This document shows positions 27,430-35,475 of a DNA stretch of 64,000 nucleotides, in pieces. Within the stretch, counting starts at the first letter, position 1. The number at the start of each line of letters is the position of its first letter. The notes beneath the pieces were generated by a model. It did not search any database. It was not told where the DNA came from and saw nothing but the letters and a program-made list of their open reading frames with translations. Origin of the DNA: Olavius algarvensis Delta 4 endosymbiont (GTDB lineage Bacteria; Desulfobacterota; Desulfobacteria; Desulfobacterales; CAJINA01); contig CAJINA010000090.1 in assembly GCA_905176665.1 (NCBI GenBank), positions 1-64,000 on the forward strand, in the 5' to 3' direction. Both the position numbers and the translations under genes were made by a program.

Positions 27430-28335
27430 TCAGGCCCAATCATCCGGCAGGGGTCGATTGCTGCGCAGGATTGCGAGGATCTCGGTCCGATAGTTCTCCA
27501 ACTTATGTATGTGAAAACTGCAGGCCCCGGCCCCGGCATGACCGCCGCCTTCAAACCGGGCAAACATCTGGCCCAGGTTGACCCGGCACTGACGGTTGAA
27601 GATACTGTGCCCGGCACTGATGATGACTTTTTCCCGGTCGTGGTCGTCGTAGCGTATCTTGACGCTGACTACCGCCTGGGGAAAGAGCGAGTAAACCATA
27701 AAGCGGTTGCCGGACGGTGCCGGGTTGAAGGATCGCAGATCGGTCACGGCGACCTCCCCATCCACCGCTGTATGTTCCAGCAGGACCGCTCTGAACCGGC
27801 TGTTCTGGTCCGTGGCTTCACGGCAGCGGGCTTGCACCACGGCTGCTTCCATCACTGCTTCAATCGGCTTTTTGCCCAGCAGATCGACCAGGGTGCTCCA
27901 GTAGGCCGGCCCGTTGGGATCTTGGCCGTTTATGGTCATTGAGAGCAGGATCTAGGGGTGCTTCTCAGGTCTGAGAACTTCATCCAGGCTTAGATCGGCA
28001 GAATCGATTTTGTCCGTGGCCGCCACCAGTTCGGTATAATTGCCGGTCAACCGGCTATGGTAATAGTTATGGATCACCCCGGCGGCCGAGGGGGCAATTT
28101 CGAAAGCACCCTCAAAAGGCACACCGGGCAGGTTGGAATAGTGGTGGTCAAACCATAATCCGCAAGCCGGGTGATACGGCAGGTTTGCCAGGATTTCATC
28201 CGGTGCTATGTTTACCAGCCCTTTCTGTATGTCGCCTGGTTCTATCCATCGGATCGGAGCACTGATGTCCAGGACATCTTTGAGAAGCACCGCACAGACG
28301 ATGCCGTCGAAATCGGGCCGGGTAACGATACGCAT
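27430..28335 (-). pseudogene. DHH-family phosphoesterase split by an in-frame TAG
   Basis: Two frames in the same register: 28335-27952 with the DHH half (TRPDFDGIVCAVLL, LWFDHHYSN) and 27939-27430 with the DHHA1 half (FEGGGHAGAGACSFHIH). They are separated by TAG plus four sense codons. Joined (about 301 aa) they form a full DHH/DHHA1 phosphoesterase, a family that includes oligoribonuclease NrnA and c-di-AMP phosphodiesterases. The stop sits in HP-stop-ILLSMTI, where tyrosine (TAC or TAT, one base away) would be a natural reading. AGGAG precedes the first ATG. TAG ends many intact genes here, so recoding is unlikely: a nonsense mutation or sequence error is the best explanation. Confidence 0.75.
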
Positions 28336-28683
28336 GACAGCGGACTCCTTAGTTGTTAGCGCTTAAATTCATTCCAGTTCCTGCCGGTTTGCAAGCAACG
28401 TAGTGCAAAACACCGGATTTTTCAAGAATAACCAGAGCTTGAAGATCTTATTCTCCTTAGCGGCAGGTGGTATTTGCAAGATAGGCGGCCCTCAGAGGCG
28501 GCTGGGGTTGGCGCTGCCCGGAGCCGAGCGGCAATGGTACAATATTTATATAAAGTTTTTCTGAAAATGACCGATGAAATAATTGATTCGGTGCCTATCA
28601 GGGCCCCCGGGCGGATAGGATCGGGTCCGCAAACGCCTGTTGAAAAATAATCACAATAAGCGCTGCAACGGAGACAACCAGTC
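28336..28683. other. Intergenic region between DHH and repeat-protein genes
   Basis: About 350 bp between divergent genes. It contains an AT-rich stretch near 28535-28560 with TACAAT (28538-28543), a possible -10 element, but no matching -35. No gene or RNA recognised. Confidence 0.4.
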
Positions 28684-30852
28684 GTGGAAACACAAAGCGA
28701 ACAGGAAAAGATGGATCATTTGATGGCCGAACTCCAGGGTGAGGCGGCTGCGGGGACAGCCGAATCGGCCGAACCCGAGCCCGACCCAGGGAATTCCGGC
28801 GATGCGGGTGAAGATCTAAGCGAGCAGGATAAAATGGATCAGCTGATGGCTGAGCTGCAGGGTGAGGCCGGCCCGGGTACGGATGGTGAATCCCAAGCAA
28901 CAGCAGACCCGTCCGAAGCAGAAGCGGACGAGGATCTTAGTGAACAGGAAAAGATGGATCGCCTGATGGCTGAATTGCAGAGCGGCGAGACCGGCGAGCA
29001 GACCACGTCTGCGGAGACCGACGAGGCGGAAGCTGACCAGCCGGGAGAAGAACCCGGTGAACAGGAACAAATGGACCGGCTGATGACGGAGTTGCAAGGT
29101 GGCGGCAACGGTGGAAAGCCGGAGCCGTCCGAGGCAACGGATTCTGCCGAACATGAGAACCCGGAAGAAGATCTTAGCGACCAGGAAAAAATGGACCGCC
29201 TGATGGCGGAATTGCAAGGTGAGGCCGGTGGGCAGAATTCGCCGGATGACAGCGCGGAAGGGAACCAAGATGATGAAACCAGCCTGAGCGATACCAGCGA
29301 TGACGATTTCCAGTCCCTGGATGAAGAAGAGACGGAACTGGATGGATACGGCGGAGATACGGAACGGGATGGATACGGTGAAGAAACCGATACCTTTGAC
29401 GCCCTGGATGACGATGAAGAAGACCTGGCCGGTTACGACCATGAAGATGAGGGCTCAGCCGCCGATGATGGCATGACCGCCGAAGAGGTCGCTGATGACG
29501 CCGCCGACCCGGAACCTGAGTTGAAGCGGAAACCGGTTGCCCGGGAGCGCAAGTCACTGTTCAACCTCGCGGAAGAGCGCGTCTCCGCTCTGCCCGAGAG
29601 CTCCCGGCGGGGACCCTGGCCACGGATCCTCCAGGTCTCGGCAGGCATTACCATACTACTAGCGGCCTTGTTTGCCGGATTTACAGTATATAAGAATCGG
29701 GGGGGCGTGACCGCCGACAAACCGGTGGCCTTTTCGGAAGAATCCCAGTCGCAGGCGGCCGCTGCGCCGGATTTGCAGGCGCAGCCGAAAGCGCACGGCG
29801 AGCAGGCTGGAATGGATACCCGGCCGATCCCGGCCGAGGATTCGGCGGATGCCATAATCAAGGACAGGTTTGCGACGATCGATGCCCTGCGTCAATCCCT
29901 GCAGATAAAACAGTCTGAAATCGTCAAGTTGAAGCAGGATTATGAATCCGGGATTGAACAGTCCCTGGAGGTGATCGCGGGACTGGCGGCCGAAAACCGG
30001 ATCAAAGAACTCAAGGACGCTCTGGCTGTCCGGCGCATCGCGTTTGAACTACAGACCGCGCAGCGGCGCAAGGCCTATATTCTTAAGCTGGAAGGTCCCG
30101 ATAACCGTCTCCTGTCCGGGAGTGAAGCCCTTCTATATATTAAACGGTTGACCGAAATTGACCTGGCGGTGGCGCCCTTTGTCGGGGGGCTGGGAGCCGG
30201 ACGGCTCCTTAAGCGCATCGATGCTGAAATTGACCGCCACCAGTTGACCAGCGACAAACTGCAGGTGACCGCCGGTGACGCCGGTGTGCCCGGCCTGGAA
30301 TCCCTGTGGCAGGCTGCCCTGCGGAAAAACCTGCCAAACAAGGCCGGCAGAGGGGCAACCGGCAGTAACCCGGCTGAGAGCACCCCGCCGGTTGAAGAAG
30401 TAAAATTGAGCAACAGCAAAATCTGGGGGCAAATTTGCAACGGACAGCCGGACAACAAATACCGGCTCACGGAACTTACCACGGAAGCCGCCGCCTGCCT
30501 GGCCAAATGGAAGGGCAAAGAATTGTTTCTAAATCGCCTGACCACGCTGACTTCCCGACAGGCCCGGGCGCTTGCTGAATGGAAAGGGGAATGGATCGGC
30601 CTAAACGGGTTGAGCGAGATGGACCGGGCCACCGCCCGGGCCCTGTTTAAATGGCGGGGGAAGCGTCTGTCCCTGAACGGATTTACCGAATTTCCGCCCG
30701 GCATTGCCAGGTACCTGGCGAAGTGGAAGGGCAAGCAACTCGAACTGATGGGGCTGGAGCTGCTTTCGCACAAAACCGCCGTCTACTTTATGGAGTGGAA
30801 AAATGCCGGTGGGCAGCTGTATATCCCGAATAAATTTTATCGCAGGAAGTGA
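28684..30852 (+). CDS. Large repeat-containing membrane protein of unknown function
   Basis: 722 aa, GTG start with GGAG upstream. Architecture read from sequence: residues 1-180 are very acidic and contain five copies, about 40 residues apart, of a conserved block (SEQEKMDRLMAELQGEA); a low-complexity acidic stretch follows to about 290; one membrane segment lies at about 318-340 (VSAGITILLAALFAGFTVY); then a coiled-coil region at about 395-470; and five exact 24-residue repeats at the C-terminus (pattern LTxLTxxxARALAxWKGKxLxLNG). The acidic part is probably cytoplasmic and the 24-residue repeats extracytoplasmic. They resemble the short leucine/tryptophan repeats seen in secreted proteins. 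Followed after 6 bp by a signal-peptide gene. Function unknown. Confidence 0.8.
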   Translation: METQSEQEKMDHLMAELQGEAAAGTAESAEPEPDPGNSGDAGEDLSEQDKMDQLMAELQGEAGPGTDGESQATADPSEAEADEDLSEQEKMDRLMAELQSGETGEQTTSAETDEAEADQPGEEPGEQEQMDRLMTELQGGGNGGKPEPSEATDSAEHENPEEDLSDQEKMDRLMAELQGEAGGQNSPDDSAEGNQDDETSLSDTSDDDFQSLDEEETELDGYGGDTERDGYGEETDTFDALDDDEEDLAGYDHEDEGSAADDGMTAEEVADDAADPEPELKRKPVARERKSLFNLAEERVSALPESSRRGPWPRILQVSAGITILLAALFAGFTVYKNRGGVTADKPVAFSEESQSQAAAAPDLQAQPKAHGEQAGMDTRPIPAEDSADAIIKDRFATIDALRQSLQIKQSEIVKLKQDYESGIEQSLEVIAGLAAENRIKELKDALAVRRIAFELQTAQRRKAYILKLEGPDNRLLSGSEALLYIKRLTEIDLAVAPFVGGLGAGRLLKRIDAEIDRHQLTSDKLQVTAGDAGVPGLESLWQAALRKNLPNKAGRGATGSNPAESTPPVEEVKLSNSKIWGQICNGQPDNKYRLTELTTEAAACLAKWKGKELFLNRLTTLTSRQARALAEWKGEWIGLNGLSEMDRATARALFKWRGKRLSLNGFTEFPPGIARYLAKWKGKQLELMGLELLSHKTAVYFMEWKNAGGQLYIPNKFYRRK

Positions 30853-30858
30853 TACAAT

Positions 30859-31434
30859 ATGAAAAAAAGCCTATTTGGTTATGCCGCCGTGACGATTGTT
30901 TCTGTATTCCTGGGTACCTCCGCACTCGGTGCGGTCAATGTCGCCAAGCTGGATCTCTTGCAGCAGCGGATTAACGAGATTCAAGCGCTGCAAACCCGAA
31001 TGGATGATATTCGCAGCCAGGCCGTTGCCCTCCAGGGCGCGCTGCAAGGCAAGGCTGACGCCTATTCAAAGGAGATTCAAAAGGAGCAGGCAGACCGCGA
31101 TCTAAAGAATTACCAGCAGGCTATCAAGGTGTATCGGGTGCGCTATAACCTGAAACTTATGCAGCAGATAACTGCGTACCTGGCCGCCGTTTCAGAACGG
31201 ATCACCTTTTTCCAGGAGGGCCGCGAACAGGTTGATTTTCTTTTTCAGCAGGCCCAGGATGATCTGAAAATGGTCCAGACCCTGAGTGATATGGAAATCA
31301 CCGGCTTCATCGATCGGATGGACCAGGTCCTGGCCAAGTATGAAAAGGCCGTCAACAGCAGGTTGTTCGATATCGAGAACATACAGCAGGCTGAGTTGGA
31401 AGCCCTCTGGCATTCCATCAGCAACAGCAAGTAA
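30859..31434 (+). CDS. Secreted coiled-coil protein
   Basis: 191 aa with a clear signal peptide (MKKSLFGYAAVTIVSVFLGTSALGA, cleavage after about residue 24; shown by position only). The rest is nearly all helical and coiled-coil-like, rich in Q, K, D and E, with no cysteine and no recognised domain. It begins 6 bp after the large repeat protein and is probably cotranscribed, so the two may work together in the periplasm. Function unknown. Confidence 0.75.
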   Translation: MKKSLFGYAAVTIVSVFLGTSALGAVNVAKLDLLQQRINEIQALQTRMDDIRSQAVALQGALQGKADAYSKEIQKEQADRDLKNYQQAIKVYRVRYNLKLMQQITAYLAAVSERITFFQEGREQVDFLFQQAQDDLKMVQTLSDMEITGFIDRMDQVLAKYEKAVNSRLFDIENIQQAELEALWHSISNSK

Positions 31435-31485
31435 TCCCCCCGGTTCGGCCGCTGTTGCGGCCGGCCCGGTGGCCGTGAATCGGGG

Positions 31486-32125
31486 TCAGTGTGCCCCCTT
31501 CCAAATGATGACCCGCCGCTCGTAATCGATTTCATAGCGAACCTTCATTAAAAAATCCATGCCCAGCAGACCATCATAGTCCCGATGGTAGCGGCCCGGG
31601 CTCATGAGAGCGATTTGGACATTCTTTAAACTGTAAGGGCCCACAATGATGGCTTTCGCCCGCACCGAGCTGGCATATTTGCTCCCGGCGATACCGGCGG
31701 CGCGCACCCGACCGATTTTACGCAGCCCGATAGCCGGCACTGCAGATCTCCAAAGAAAAGTCTGTTGGGCACCGGTATCCATGACCAGGTGTACTTTTGC
31801 CTGACCGCGGGTACCGACGACCTCGACCGGCAGGAGGATTCTATTCTTTTGGAGTGTAAAGGGTGTTTCAATATGCCGGGGGACGGTTCCGGCGGCCGGC
31901 TTTTTGGCGGGGGCGGCAGCTGGTTTTCGGGATTGGGGGGTAGCCGGGTCCGTTGGGGGGGGCGCCACACTGCCCGGGTATACTTCGACCGGGCCCGGGT
32001 GTCCTTCGGGCGGTGTATCGCTAAAGCGCAGGACGCCGTCTGCATCCCGATATTTATAGAACTCGGCCGGAGATATGGGGGGGGCAGGCAAAAAAGCATA
32101 GAATGATAAAAATAGAAAGTTTCAT
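31486..32125 (-). CDS. Retropepsin-like aspartic protease with DUF4124, frame broken at a C8 run
   Basis: About 200 codons in frame from a TTG at 32091: DUF4124-like segment FYKYRDADGVLRFSDTPP, a proline/alanine linker, then a single-domain aspartic protease with VMDTGAQQTFL (DTG active site) and DGLLGMDFL. The in-frame start gives no signal peptide. One frame over, an ATG at 32125 encodes MKLSIFIILCFFAC, a good signal or lipoprotein peptide, which would join the protease exactly if the run of eight Gs at 32077-32084 had seven. I therefore place the true start at 32125 and note a -1/+1 shift. Such proteins are usually exported and may cleave themselves or partners. Confidence 0.65.
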
Positions 32126-32136
32126 CACAGCCGGTT

Positions 32137-33693
32137 TCAGATAAGCAGGGCATGTTCGGCCAGGGTCTTCAGCATGCTTTTGCACAATTGCGAAACATGG
32201 CTGGAAGTGTCACTGGAAGCCGGCAGCTCCCGGCCGTCAAGCTCAAGTTTCAAGTCCCCGCTGCTGATATGTTTTTCAAGCCGGGTGGTCAACCGGTCAA
32301 GATCATGGCGGCCGTCCAGGTAGCGCACGAGGATTCTTTCGGCGGCATTCAGCACAGTGGGTTCATGGCGCTGATTGGCCACCACCTCGCCCTGTAAGGC
32401 CTGGCAACGCACCAGACGGGTAACCTCAGGTTTTTTGGCCACGGCCGTGGTATAAGGGCCGGCCGTGGAGCTGATGCGGATCAGGCCGGCAAACAGCAGC
32501 CGGATCAAATTCAGATCGTCGTTTAACTGTTCCCGTATATAAGCGCCATGCCGCACCCCGGTTTCAGTGCGGATCCGGTCGCACAATTCGTCATAGGCCA
32601 TGGGCTGATAACAGTTTTGCGCGAGAATCAGCATGGCGGTTTTAGGTATCCGGCCGCGCAGGGTCAAGGTGGCTTCACCGGTCGTAAAGTTCAACGGGGC
32701 GCCATCTTCCATGTCAGCCGGCACGACGTCCCTGGCGGGAAAGGCGCGGGTCAATATGAAGAACTGTTCAATCGTGCTGACTTCCAGTTTGCGATTGATT
32801 TGAGTGTCCCTGTGGCAAAGCAGGGTGCTGCGGAAGCGGCGGTTGCGAACAAAGTCCATATACTGTTCCGCCTTGATCCGTTCCGGTATTTTTTGGATGG
32901 TGGCAGCCACCTCTTCCTCCAGGTTATCCGGGTACATAGTGAACAGGTCCGTGTCGCCCAGGTAGTCCAGTTCATGCTGTGCCGCGCGCGCCATGAATTC
33001 ATGGAAATAAATGGGGTCATTGATGTCTTCGAGGTGGTCATGCAGCAGGTAGGAATCCCGCTGCCGGGAGAGGACTGCCATCTCTGATTTCAAGTAGGCG
33101 GTGTAGGCCTTGTCGGACCGGTCCTGGCTGTTGATGATGAACTGGAGCATGCTGCGCGCCTGCTCGGCTTTTTCAGCCGGGTCCTCGAAGGCGGCCACAT
33201 GGTACAGCATCATATCGCGGATGCTCTTGATAAAGTTCCAACCGGGCAGGCAGTTGTAACTGATGTAGGCGATGCCGGACGTGGACAGGTGCCGGCGGCA
33301 GACCGACAGGATCTTGTCCTGGATATCCGGTGGTACCCAGGAGTAGACACCATGGCAGATGATATAATCGAATTGGCCGAAATCGGGTTCGATATCACCA
33401 ATAGACATATGCTCGAGGCGGATATTGTCCAGTTCCAGTTGTGTGACCAGGTCCCAGCCCCACTGCAGTTGCTTTTTGGAAAGGTCCACCCCCACGAAGC
33501 GGCCGCGCGGCAGGTTGACGGCCATGGGGATGATGTTGCCCCCGCCGGCACAGCCCAGTTCGAGTACGCGCGCCTGGTTGAAGTCGGGTGCCGCCACGCC
33601 GAAAAGACGGGCAAGCGTAAACAGGTGTTCCGGGTGGGTCTTTTGGAAAGGGTGGCTGAAATAAGGTACCAGATCGTATCTGTTCCGTGTCAT
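32137..33693 (-). CDS. PKMT-like SAM methyltransferase with regulatory domain
   Basis: 518 aa. N-terminal class I methyltransferase (motif I VLELGCAGGGNIIP near residue 43, VGVDLSKKQ, FDYIICHGVYSWVP), then the methyltransferase regulatory domain (about 210-300, DFVRNRRFRSTLLCHRD) and a C-terminal winged-helix-like region. This build matches the rickettsial protein-lysine methyltransferases PKMT1/2 that modify outer-membrane protein OmpB. The gene follows two exported proteins in the same direction with gaps of about 9-10 bp, so a surface or secreted protein may be the substrate. Substrate assignment is inference. Confidence 0.85.
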   Translation of the reverse strand: MTRNRYDLVPYFSHPFQKTHPEHLFTLARLFGVAAPDFNQARVLELGCAGGGNIIPMAVNLPRGRFVGVDLSKKQLQWGWDLVTQLELDNIRLEHMSIGDIEPDFGQFDYIICHGVYSWVPPDIQDKILSVCRRHLSTSGIAYISYNCLPGWNFIKSIRDMMLYHVAAFEDPAEKAEQARSMLQFIINSQDRSDKAYTAYLKSEMAVLSRQRDSYLLHDHLEDINDPIYFHEFMARAAQHELDYLGDTDLFTMYPDNLEEEVAATIQKIPERIKAEQYMDFVRNRRFRSTLLCHRDTQINRKLEVSTIEQFFILTRAFPARDVVPADMEDGAPLNFTTGEATLTLRGRIPKTAMLILAQNCYQPMAYDELCDRIRTETGVRHGAYIREQLNDDLNLIRLLFAGLIRISSTAGPYTTAVAKKPEVTRLVRCQALQGEVVANQRHEPTVLNAAERILVRYLDGRHDLDRLTTRLEKHISSGDLKLELDGRELPASSDTSSHVSQLCKSMLKTLAEHALLI

Positions 33694-33702
33694 ATCAAAG
33701 CG

Positions 33703-34281
33703 CTATTCTTGATCTTCTTCGAGATCTTCGTCCTCCTCATCCTCGAAATCTTCGTCGTCTTCATCTTCGAAATCTTCATCCTCGAAGTCTTCATCTTCGA
33801 AATCTTCGTCGTCCTCATCTTCCAGCGCCTCATCATCTTCGTCAGCCGCGGAAGCACGTATTAGCTTGGATTTCCAGTTTTCCTTGTCCGTGCTCTTAAA
33901 ATCGAAGTTGATTAAGATAATAAAACTTTCCAGGGCCGTGCCACTGGTGACAAAGGCTCTCAGATACTTTTCCGGGTCGGCCTGACTGCGCCCGAGGAGA
34001 TAAGCTTTCACCGTGCCACCATGGGTGGTGCGGACCTTCCAGTCCCCGGACCAGGTCACGGGTTCCTCTTTGGGTACGGTATGTACACATTCAAATTTAC
34101 GGGCCGTGGTAAATTCGAATGTAATGGTTTCCTTGTATCTGTTTTTGGGTACTTTCCATTGGCCGATAAGGGCACTTTCCAGTTTTTCTTTGGCTTCACT
34201 GGCCCTACCCTCGGTCACCGGCACGACCAGGCCCAGGGTTGCAAAGGTGACGATCAATAGCAGCGCAGCGGATGTTTTCAT
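33703..34281 (-). CDS. Exported protein with long aspartate/glutamate tail
   Basis: 192 aa. Signal peptide at residues 1-27 (MKTSAALLLIVTFATLGLVV region). The central 120 residues have a lipocalin-like feel (IGQWKVPKNRYKETITFEF, WSGDWKVR) but no secure family. The last 45 residues are almost only D, E and F, built from repeated EDEDFED units encoded by a tandem DNA repeat (about 33718-33830). AGGAG precedes the ATG at 34281. It lies between another exported protein and a PKMT-like methyltransferase in one operon. The tail may bind cations or a basic partner. Confidence 0.75.
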   Translation of the reverse strand: MKTSAALLLIVTFATLGLVVPVTEGRASEAKEKLESALIGQWKVPKNRYKETITFEFTTARKFECVHTVPKEEPVTWSGDWKVRTTHGGTVKAYLLGRSQADPEKYLRAFVTSGTALESFIILINFDFKSTDKENWKSKLIRASAADEDDEALEDEDDEDFEDEDFEDEDFEDEDDEDFEDEEDEDLEEDQE

Positions 34282-34291
34282 GGGTTCGCTC

Positions 34292-34711
34292 CTATTCAAA
34301 ATCTACATTGAAGATCCTTACCATCCGCCACCCACTGTCGGTCCAACGGTAGCGCAATCGTAAGGTGCCGGATTTGTTGCGGATGGTATCCACATTAATT
34401 TCTATTTTGGCTTTTTCTTCGGAGTACGTGCTGCTGAGTATATCAATATCGCGCCATTCATAGTCTCGGAAAATCCAGCCTTGTACCATTTTGCCGGTGA
34501 TATCTTTTTCGATTTGGTCTACGGTGATTTCCGGTTTTGAAGACTCGCTGAGCCGGGCCAGGCGTTTGCAGATACTGATGATACGTTCTTCTTCCAGGTC
34601 TTCTTGCTGCATCGCGCTTACGAACGCATTGGGACAATTGTCGGCAAAAACCGATTGACCGGTCAAGAGAAACAAGGTCAGGCAAATAACTGGAACGATT
34701 TTTTTATTCAT
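34292..34711 (-). CDS. Small exported protein of unknown function
   Basis: 139 aa with signal peptide (residues 1-23, KIVPVICLTLFLLTGQSVFA). The mature part has two cysteines (DNCPNA, ISICKRL), an N-terminal helical half and a C-terminal beta-rich half (KIEINVDTIRNKSGTLRLRYRWTDSGWRMVRIFNVDF), a pattern seen in nuclear-transport-factor-2-like or lumazine-binding folds, but I do not recognise the family. First gene of the operon leading into the acidic-tail protein and the methyltransferase. Confidence 0.7.
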   Translation of the reverse strand: MNKKIVPVICLTLFLLTGQSVFADNCPNAFVSAMQQEDLEEERIISICKRLARLSESSKPEITVDQIEKDITGKMVQGWIFRDYEWRDIDILSSTYSEEKAKIEINVDTIRNKSGTLRLRYRWTDSGWRMVRIFNVDFE

Positions 34712-34875
34712 TTTTCAGGACCTGATAAAGGAATTGTAGTTTGCAGTTGCCCAATCCTATTAGAGATCTTTGACATAAGCAACTAAAAAATTCTTTATCC
34801 GTGTAAGGGTATATGTTATTAAAACAGGACGTTTGAAATCTATAGTTAACCCCACCCGAACGGGAGGCCGGCGGT

Positions 34876-35355
34876 ATGTTTTTCAAAAAATCAAAACAAA
34901 ATCTCGAAACCTTGGAAGCTTACCAGAACGACCTGAACACGGTCAAAGACGAGTTGGAAGGCTTTAAACAGAAGATTGAGTCGGACCTGGGCAGCATCAA
35001 AAAAGATTTCAAGGAATTGATAGTCCTGCTGCAGGAATCGCCGGAAGAGGAAGATGAGCGCTCCGAAGACAGTAAACGCGGCCGCGAAGCAGATCGCAAG
35101 GAAGAGCGCACGCCGGCCAAGATCATCAACGAAATCTTGGGACAGAATGAACTCGATGAAATGCGTACCGACATCACTTCCATCTTCGAGAAGGTCGTTA
35201 CCATTGCCCGTCAGACGGATGAGACCGCCAAGGAGCTGGCCCGCTTCAAAGATACTACCTACACAGAATTGAAGAGCATCAAAAGCAATATTGACAATGC
35301 CAGAAGGGATATCAACAACAAGCTCAAATATTCAATATCCCGTTTGCGAACTTGA
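34876..35355 (+). CDS. Coiled-coil protein of unknown function
   Basis: 159 aa, soluble and highly charged, with long predicted coiled coils at about residues 8-60 and 90-155 separated by an acidic/basic linker (EEEDERSEDSKRGREADRKEER). No signal peptide, no catalytic motif. GGAGG precedes the ATG. It is divergent from the exported-protein operon and alone on its strand. It could be a structural or scaffold protein; nothing more can be said. Confidence 0.65.
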   Translation: MFFKKSKQNLETLEAYQNDLNTVKDELEGFKQKIESDLGSIKKDFKELIVLLQESPEEEDERSEDSKRGREADRKEERTPAKIINEILGQNELDEMRTDITSIFEKVVTIARQTDETAKELARFKDTTYTELKSIKSNIDNARRDINNKLKYSISRLRT

Positions 35356-35475
35356 TCCAGGCTGGTGCAGCCTCTGGAAGCGCTTCAGGAGCATCTTTAA
35401 AAGCTTCCACTCTATCAACAGGGCATGTGCGCTTGAAACTACAGGCCCGCCTGAACCCTAACCCAATAGTATAAT

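Noticed and set aside
27952..27954. Pyrrolysine recoding of the TAG in the DHH gene
   Set aside because: TAG ends several intact genes here (ACT protein, TetR 1, XRE-cupin 1, RNase), and no pyl genes are in the window. A point mutation from a tyrosine codon is simpler.
28684..29230. FliM-type CheY-binding peptides in the acidic repeats
   Set aside because: The blocks (SEQEKMDRLMAELQ) recall LSQEEIDALL only loosely; the match is too weak to claim.
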